Made by a program: the position numbers and the translations under genes. The notes under the pieces are model-generated. The model was not told where the DNA came from, searched no databases, and saw only the letters and a list, made by a program, of their open reading frames with translations. Shown piece by piece: positions 58,730 through 64,000 of a stretch of DNA of 64,000 nucleotides. The DNA lies in NCBI GenBank assembly GCA_938033875.1, contig CALHKG010000013.1, positions 134,977 through 198,976 of the forward strand, given 5' to 3'. The stretch comes from an uncultured Candidatus Saccharibacteria bacterium (GTDB lineage: Bacteria > Patescibacteriota > Saccharimonadia > Saccharimonadales > Saccharimonadaceae). The stretch's first letter is position 1. Every line of letters starts with the position of its first letter.

Positions 58730-60832
58730 ATGTCTAATTTTACTGACGGATTAAATAGCGAGCAGGCTCGGGCGGTGACGCACGTTGATGGGCCGTTGTT
58801 GATTTTGGCTGGAGCTGGATCTGGAAAGACTAAAACTCTGACTCATAGAATCGCTTATTTGATTGGCGAGTTGAAAATATTTCCTAGTCGAATATTGGCG
58901 GTTACATTTACTAATAAAGCCGCGAAGGAAATGCGTCAGCGGCTAGCACAGATATTGGGTGAAGATTCTGAAAATCGGCAATTTATGCCGTGGATGGGAA
59001 CTTTTCACAGTATTTGTGTGCGAATGTTGCGGATGGATGGTGAAAATATTGGTCTGAATAAGCGATTCTTAATTTACGATACTGATGATCAAATAAGCTT
59101 GATGAAGCAAATTATGAAGGCTCGCGGCTTGACTGATAAAGATATTAAACCTCGAGCTGTACTTTCGGCTATTTCGAACGCTAAAAATGAAATGCGAAAT
59201 GCTGAGGATTTTTCGGCTTCGACTCGCGGTCCAAGAGAGCAAAAAATAGCTGAATTGTTTTTTGCTTATGAAAAAGCTCTGAAAGATGTTTCGGCGTTGG
59301 ATTTTGACGATTTATTGATAAAAACCGTGGAATTATTGAGAAATAAGCCAGACATTCGTCATAGATGGCAACAGCAATTCGAACATATTCTGATTGACGA
59401 GTATCAGGACACGAATGCGGTGCAATATGCGCTGATTAAGTTGCTGGTTAATTCGCGCCGCAATTTATGCGTGGTTGGTGATGACGCTCAGTCGATTTAT
59501 AGTTTTCGCGGGGCTGACTATACTAATATTCTCAATTTTGAGCGTGATTTTCCAGGTACGACAGTGGTTAAACTGGAGCAAAATTATCGTTCGACTGGCG
59601 CGATTTTGAATATGGCAAATGCGCTGATCAGTCATAATATTCATAGAACTGATAAAAATTTATGGACGGCGAATGGCGACGGTGTTGAGCCAAAATTATG
59701 GCAATTATACAATGAGTCTGAGGAGGCTTTGGTGATTGCGAATGAGATTCAGGCGCAAATTGCGAACGGTCGTCAATATGGTGACGTGGCGGTGTTGTAC
59801 CGAACGAATGCGCAAAGCTACGCAATTGAGCGAGCTTTGCGTCAGAGTTATATTCCGTATAAAATCGTCGGCGGTCTGCGATTTTTGGATCGAGCGGTCG
59901 TTAAGGATCTATTGGCATATCTTCGATTGTTGTATCAGCCGAGTGATCGAGTTAGTTTTTTGCGAATTGTGAATACGCCAAAACGTGGTGTTGGAGCAGT
60001 AAGTATTTCTAAGTTTCTGGACTGGAATGACGTGTCAGGGAAAGACATAATTAGCGGATTGCTGGCGGTTGAGGAGGCGGATACTTTGACGGCGCGCGCA
60101 AAACGTCCATTGCTAGAGTTTGGTCAAAAATTACACGATTTGCAGCAGGAAATTGACGGATCTCCAGCTGAATTGATTGAAAAAATCATGAAAAGTACTG
60201 GCTATGAAGATTTTATAAACGACGGAACGCCGCAAGCTGAAGAGCGAATGGAAAATATCGGCGTGCTTTTGTCAGAGGCGAAGGCTTACGTTGACGTGGC
60301 GACGTTTTTGGAAGAGATGGCTTTGATGTCTTCGACGGATACAACTGCCGATCAACAAGTAACGCTCATGACGCTTCATGCGGCTAAAGGTCTGGAGTTC
60401 CCGGTGGTTTTTCTGGCGGGACTGGAAGAGGGGATTTTGCCGCACGCAAGAGTGTTTGATAGCGGCAACGCTGATGACGTCGAAGAAGAACGCAGGTTGT
60501 GCTACGTTGGTGTAACTCGGGCGAGGGAAGAATTGTTCGTTAGTTGTGCTAGTTCTCGGACGCAATTTGGTCAGATTGGTTATAATATGCCATCGAGGTT
60601 TTTGGACGAGATGGGCTTGATGGCTGGTGGTGTTGATAGGCCAGCTCAGCCGATGGCAGAACCTGATTTTTATTCAGAAGATATTGGTTTGGAAGTTGGT
60701 GATCGAGTTCGCAGCCCGAGTTTTGGTTCGGGGGAAATTATTGATAGCGAAGGGCTGAGTGTTACGGTTCAGTTTGACAATGGAAATATTAAGAAATTGA
60801 ACGTCGAGTTCGCGCGCTTGGAGAAAATTTGA
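58730..60832 (+). CDS. UvrD/PcrA family DNA helicase
   Basis: A 700-residue superfamily 1A helicase. Walker A ILAGAGSGKTKTL (about 26-38), motif Ia VTFTNKAAKEMRQRL, motif II LIDEYQDTNAVQY (about 220), motif III VVGDDAQSIYSFRGA, motif IV VLYRTN, motif V TLHAAKGLEFPVVFLAG and VI YVGVTRAREEL. The C-terminal Tudor-like segment (VGDRVRSPSFGSGEIIDSEG) marks PcrA/UvrD. It works in repair and replication. TAAAAT at 58718-58723 lies six bases before the ATG, a weaker form of the leaderless pattern. Confidence 0.95.
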   Translation: MSNFTDGLNSEQARAVTHVDGPLLILAGAGSGKTKTLTHRIAYLIGELKIFPSRILAVTFTNKAAKEMRQRLAQILGEDSENRQFMPWMGTFHSICVRMLRMDGENIGLNKRFLIYDTDDQISLMKQIMKARGLTDKDIKPRAVLSAISNAKNEMRNAEDFSASTRGPREQKIAELFFAYEKALKDVSALDFDDLLIKTVELLRNKPDIRHRWQQQFEHILIDEYQDTNAVQYALIKLLVNSRRNLCVVGDDAQSIYSFRGADYTNILNFERDFPGTTVVKLEQNYRSTGAILNMANALISHNIHRTDKNLWTANGDGVEPKLWQLYNESEEALVIANEIQAQIANGRQYGDVAVLYRTNAQSYAIERALRQSYIPYKIVGGLRFLDRAVVKDLLAYLRLLYQPSDRVSFLRIVNTPKRGVGAVSISKFLDWNDVSGKDIISGLLAVEEADTLTARAKRPLLEFGQKLHDLQQEIDGSPAELIEKIMKSTGYEDFINDGTPQAEERMENIGVLLSEAKAYVDVATFLEEMALMSSTDTTADQQVTLMTLHAAKGLEFPVVFLAGLEEGILPHARVFDSGNADDVEEERRLCYVGVTRAREELFVSCASSRTQFGQIGYNMPSRFLDEMGLMAGGVDRPAQPMAEPDFYSEDIGLEVGDRVRSPSFGSGEIIDSEGLSVTVQFDNGNIKKLNVEFARLEKI

Positions 60833-60867
60833 TATAATAAGGATACCTGCGTTGTGGGTGTGAACTT

Positions 60868-62058
60868 ATGGGTATAAGATTACAAGCAAAACATTATTCT
60901 AAGAAAATTACGTTCGTTTCTGGCGCGATATTGATGCTGGTTGGCGGTTTATTTTTTGTCAATCAAGCATTGGCTGACGCTACTAAGCCAGCGGCTAAGG
61001 CTGGCGAAAAGTTGGTGACGATTTACGACAGGGGCGCAGAAAAGACGATTGTTACAAAAGCGAGGACGATTCGCGAGGCTTTGAAATTGGCTAAGTTTTC
61101 TATTGATGAACGCCAAGATGTAGTCGAGCCGAGTCTTGATTCGGAGATGGTAGCAGAGAAGTATAACATTAACATTTTCCGCGCTCGTCCAATAACAATC
61201 GTTGATGGAAATAAACGTCTAAAGGTAACTACCGCCGAGCAGACGCCAGCCTTGATTGCGAAGGTTGCTGGAATCGAAGTTTTTGAAGAGGACAAAATTA
61301 CTCTATCCAATTCCGATAATATGGCGGTTGATGGCGCAAACATGGTGATGAAAATTGACAGAGCCTCGATGGTTAATTTTGTACTTTATGGCAAAGAATC
61401 TGTCATTCGCACACATGCTAAGACGGTTGGCGAGCTATTGAAAGAGAAGAATATCGACCCAAAGAAAGATGATACGCTATCTGTGGATCGTTCGGCAAAA
61501 ATTATTCCTGGAATGAAAATTGAGCTTTGGCGTAATGGCAAGCAAACTATAACCGCAGAAGAAGATGTGAAATTTGAGGTTGAAAAAGTTCAAGACGCGA
61601 ATCGAGATTCGGGATATCGCGAAGTAAAACAGGCGGGCGAGAACGGTAAGAAAAATGTCACTTATGAAGTTGAGATGAAGAACGGTGTGGAGGTGAGCCG
61701 CAAGGAAATCGCTAGTGTTATGACAAAAGAGCCAAAGAAGCAGATTGAGATTGTGGGGACGAAAGTTAGCCTACCTTCTGGATCTCATTCGGATTGGATG
61801 GCTGCGGCTGGTATTTCTCCAGATGATTATGGTTATGTAAACTTTATTTTTACTAAAGAGTCAACTTGGCGAACAACGGCTAGGAACGGGCAATATGCTG
61901 GGCTCGGTCAGACGAATATAAATAAGCTTTCTCAGGCTTGCCCAAATTGGCAAAGTGATCCAGTTTGTCAGATTAGAGTTTTCAATAATTATGCCGTAAG
62001 TAAATATGGTAGTTGGGCTGGGGCTTACAATGCATGGAATCGCCAAAAATGGTGGTAG
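60868..62058 (+). CDS. Exported DUF348-G5 protein with transglycosylase-like domain (Rpf-like)
   Basis: A 396-residue protein. Signal or anchor helix at about 13-36 ending ANQALA-type (VNQALADA), two DUF348 domains (about 48-165 and 170-215), a G5 domain (about 225-300; VTYEVEMKNGVEVSRKEI), and a C-terminal lysozyme-like domain with catalytic Glu in FIFTKESTWRTTARN (about 331) and YAGLGQTN. The order recalls resuscitation-promoting factors and YabE-like proteins that cut peptidoglycan. TATAAT at 60833-60838 leaves a leader of about 25 bases with a GTGGG ribosome site. A paralogue follows. Confidence 0.88.
   Translation: MGIRLQAKHYSKKITFVSGAILMLVGGLFFVNQALADATKPAAKAGEKLVTIYDRGAEKTIVTKARTIREALKLAKFSIDERQDVVEPSLDSEMVAEKYNINIFRARPITIVDGNKRLKVTTAEQTPALIAKVAGIEVFEEDKITLSNSDNMAVDGANMVMKIDRASMVNFVLYGKESVIRTHAKTVGELLKEKNIDPKKDDTLSVDRSAKIIPGMKIELWRNGKQTITAEEDVKFEVEKVQDANRDSGYREVKQAGENGKKNVTYEVEMKNGVEVSRKEIASVMTKEPKKQIEIVGTKVSLPSGSHSDWMAAAGISPDDYGYVNFIFTKESTWRTTARNGQYAGLGQTNINKLSQACPNWQSDPVCQIRVFNNYAVSKYGSWAGAYNAWNRQKWW
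61174..61217 (+). repeat. 44-base near-identical tract, copy 1
   Basis: Matches 62426-62469 with one mismatch, inside the DUF348 domains of the two adjacent paralogues. The surrounding DNA has diverged far more. Confidence 0.85.
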
Positions 62059-62149
62059 ACTAATGCTGGCTACATGAGTTGGTTACAGTCTATAGATAAA
62101 AAGTGCTTAATTTGGTATAATTTATTTGACTAGGTTTACAAGTCATTAT

Positions 62150-63175
62150 ATGATTATGCGCGCAAAAGGTTTATTTTTTGGAAAAATTATTGGATTGGCT
62201 GTGCTGGTTGCGATTGCAACTCCAATGGTTTCGTTTGCTGATGGAAAGACTTCTGGTGAGCACTTGGTTCGTATTTATGATCGTGGTGAAGAAAAGACGA
62301 TTATCACAAATGCATTGACCGTTCGGCAGGCCTTGCGTGCGGCTAAGATTACGATTGACGAAAAGATTGACGCGGTTGAACCAAATATTGATATGGAATT
62401 GACTGGCGCAAAATACCAGGTCAATATTTTCCGCGCTCGTCCAATAACAATCGTCGATGGAAATAAACGCTTGAAAATAACCACAGCTGAACAAACACCA
62501 GCTTTGATTGCGAAGGCCGCTGGGCTGACTTTATATCGCGAAGATAAGACGCATTTTACGAATTCCGACGATCTTTTGGTGAACGGTGTGGGTCTGGTAA
62601 TGAAGATTGAGCGATCAAAACAGCGAACGATAACTGAAGAAGTTGATATTAATTTTGATATTGAGCAGATTAAGGACGATTCTCAGCCGATTGGATTTAA
62701 GAGTGTTAAGCAGCTTGGGGAAAAGGGTGTGCGGAAGGTAACTTATCAGGTTGAGGTAGAGAACGAGCGCGAGATTAGTCGTAAGGAGGTTGCTAGCGAA
62801 ATCACAAAGCAACCAAAGAAACAGATTGAAATAATTGGCACGAAGCCTAAAAATCCATTGACGAAAAGCAAGGGCGCGCAAATATTTACAGATTCTAAGG
62901 GTGTGGCGCATCGCGAGACTTATTATGATTTGCCGATGAATATTGTGATAAAATCCTGCGGTAGCGGCGGTGCTTATACAGTGAGGGCGGACGGCGCGAA
63001 GGTTGATAAGGATGGTTATATTTTGGTGGCGGCTAATTACGGTAATTATCCGCGATGTTCGGTAGTGGAGACAAGCATGGGTCCCGGAAAAGTCTATGAT
63101 ACCGGTGGATTTGCAGCCAAACATCCGCACGGATTCGACTTGGCGACCGACTGGACTAATGGGGATGGGCGCTAA
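62150..63175 (+). CDS. Exported DUF348-G5 protein with 3D-like C-terminus
   Basis: About 341 residues from ATG 62150 (62156 is also possible; TTG 62126 lies too close to TATAAT at 62116-62121). Signal peptide to about VSFA-DG. A DUF348 domain nearly identical in part to the gene before, then G5 (VTYQVEVENEREISRKEV). Instead of a lysozyme domain it ends in a 3D/RlpA-like barrel: DGYILVAANYGNYPRCSVVE, GKVYDTGGFAAKHPHGFDLA, with the expected Asp residues. 3D domains act as lytic transglycosylases in the YabE/MltA group. Likely a wall hydrolase working with the paralogue. It abuts rsmA with no gap. Confidence 0.86.
   Translation: MIMRAKGLFFGKIIGLAVLVAIATPMVSFADGKTSGEHLVRIYDRGEEKTIITNALTVRQALRAAKITIDEKIDAVEPNIDMELTGAKYQVNIFRARPITIVDGNKRLKITTAEQTPALIAKAAGLTLYREDKTHFTNSDDLLVNGVGLVMKIERSKQRTITEEVDINFDIEQIKDDSQPIGFKSVKQLGEKGVRKVTYQVEVENEREISRKEVASEITKQPKKQIEIIGTKPKNPLTKSKGAQIFTDSKGVAHRETYYDLPMNIVIKSCGSGGAYTVRADGAKVDKDGYILVAANYGNYPRCSVVETSMGPGKVYDTGGFAAKHPHGFDLATDWTNGDGR
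62426..62469 (+). repeat. 44-base near-identical tract, copy 2
   Basis: See 61174-61217; the one difference is T to C at a third codon position. Confidence 0.85.
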
Positions 63176-63961
63176 ATGGCTTCTTCTCATGGACCAAAAA
63201 AATCGCTCGGACAGCACTGGCTGAAGGATCCAGAAATTCTGGCAGATATTGCTGAAGCGGCTGAATTGACGAGTGATGATGTTGTACTGGAGATCGGCCC
63301 GGGGCTAGGCACCTTGACTAGTCGCTTGTTGGCTCGGGCTAATTCGGTGACCGCCGTGGAATTTGATACAGATTTGGCGCGAAAATTACCAGGGCAATTT
63401 CCGGGTAAGAAATTAACTGTCGTGAATCAAGATATATTGCAATTTGATCTGAATCAATTGCCAAAAAATTACAAAGTCGTAGCTAATGTCCCATATTACA
63501 TTACTAGCAAAATTGTTGAAAAATTGATGACCGCGAAAAATAAGCCGAGCATCGCGGTGCTGTTGGTGCAAAAAGAAGTTGCCGAGCGAATTGCGGCGGG
63601 GGCTGGGAATATGAGCATTCTATCTGTGAGCGTTCAGATTTTTGCCGAAGCGGAGTTGGATATTGAAGTTCCTAGGCAGTTTTTTACGCCACCACCAAAG
63701 GTTGACTCGCAGGTTGTAGTTTTGAGGACTCGCAATAGTCCCTTGATCACTTCGGAAGATCAAAAAGATTTTTTCCGCATTGTTAAGGCTGGATTTTCTG
63801 CTAAGCGAAAGAAGTTGCGGTCTAGCTTGAGTGGTGGGTTGGGAATTGATAAGGGTGCGGCGGAAGAATTGCTGAAAAATGCAGGAATTTCACCAGATGC
63901 TCGCGCTGAAGATTTGGCGATTGAAGATTGGAAGAGATTGCTGAAAGAGTGGCGGAATTAA
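63176..63961 (+). CDS. rsmA: 16S rRNA dimethyladenosine transferase RsmA (KsgA)
   Basis: A 261-residue methyltransferase: KKSLGQHWLKD (8-18; usual F replaced by W), motif I VVLEIGPGLGTLTSRLL (about 40-56), acidic VEFDTDLA, motif IV VVANVPYYITSKI (about 102-114) and FFTPPPKVDSQVV. It dimethylates two adenosines near the 3' end of 16S rRNA. Its ATG directly follows the stop of the DUF348 gene, so it is read from the upstream promoter. Confidence 0.96.
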   Translation: MASSHGPKKSLGQHWLKDPEILADIAEAAELTSDDVVLEIGPGLGTLTSRLLARANSVTAVEFDTDLARKLPGQFPGKKLTVVNQDILQFDLNQLPKNYKVVANVPYYITSKIVEKLMTAKNKPSIAVLLVQKEVAERIAAGAGNMSILSVSVQIFAEAELDIEVPRQFFTPPPKVDSQVVVLRTRNSPLITSEDQKDFFRIVKAGFSAKRKKLRSSLSGGLGIDKGAAEELLKNAGISPDARAEDLAIEDWKRLLKEWRN

Positions 63962-63963
63962 AT

Positions 63964-64000
63964 AAGAACGACTCAGTGGTTTTAAACTGAGCCGTTCTTT
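63964..64000 (+). terminator. Terminator after rsmA (T tract cut by window edge)
   Basis: Stem of about 13 pairs with one mismatch: AAGAACG-A-CTCAGT with ACTGAG-C-CGTTCTT, loop GGTTTTAA; the following T tract begins at the last base. Confidence 0.8.

Noticed and set aside
1..64000. CRISPR arrays, insertion sequences, prophage, rRNA
   Set aside because: I found no spaced direct repeats, transposase or integrase motifs, phage structural genes or rRNA sequence in the window.

Overview
The window looks like a chromosomal segment of a Saccharibacteria (TM7) / Patescibacteria genome, possibly a host-associated lineage. I infer this from gene content and style, not from an rRNA, since none is present. 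Supporting points are very compact packing, a streamlined gene set, the MurT/GatD pair, RNase Y, type IV pili plus a short ComEC, exported DUF348/G5 proteins, and many genes whose -10 box sits 6-7 nt before the start codon. TGA is used as a normal stop (for example at 3795-3797 and 56702-56704), so the recoded lineages that read TGA as Gly (Absconditabacteria/Gracilibacteria) are unlikely.

Layout. 1-4.3 kb: end of a membrane protein, a broken DUF1704 metallopeptidase gene, a RimB-like protease, RimK, a DUF192 protein and tRNA-Lys. 4.4-8.6 kb: ComEC, a YebC-family regulator and an exported lamin-tail/Cys-repeat protein. 8.6-16.5 kb: recombination genes (ruvC, ruvA, ruvB, recA, recX), interrupted by an HD-phosphodiesterase-like gene and a HIT gene. 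16.5-22.1 kb (minus): type IV pilus assembly operon from PilB to a small terminal membrane protein. 22.1-27.9 kb: tsaE, short tsaB, RNase Y behind a structured leader, Nudix, gpmA, a Nudix-kinase fusion and an amino-terminally truncated nicotinate phosphoribosyltransferase. 28-35.7 kb: GT39-like transferase, GatD/MurT, a membrane Clp-like AAA ATPase and MurB. 35.7-39.7 kb: minor pilin cassette ending in a pseudopilin fused to a seven-repeat RCC1 propeller, then the probable major pilin. 39.8-45.4 kb: GlyA, an XRE-MurA fusion, alpha-glucan phosphorylase and a scatter of tRNAs. 45.4-50.9 kb: FolD, a lone receiver protein, a methyltransferase and a sensor kinase. 51-53.8 kb: MacB-type ABC pair followed by a structured RNA or terminator. 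54-64 kb: pyk-pgk-tpiA, a tail-anchored disordered protein, UvrD/PcrA, two DUF348/G5 cell-wall proteins and RsmA.

How it fits together. Pilus assembly, the pilin cassette and ComEC together suggest surface attachment and DNA uptake. MurA, MurB and MurT/GatD with the DUF348/G5 proteins concern peptidoglycan. Lower glycolysis is represented by tpiA, pgk, gpmA and pyk, with alpha-glucan phosphorylase able to feed it.

The observations I consider most worth checking are the pseudopilin-RCC1 fusion (a one-chain counterpart of PilX plus PilY1), the XRE-MurA fusion with an inverted repeat on its own promoter, the near-universal leaderless promoter geometry, the decaying DUF1704 gene beside RimB/RimK, the truncated nicotinate phosphoribosyltransferase next to a tRNA, and a foldable RNA at 53774-53847.
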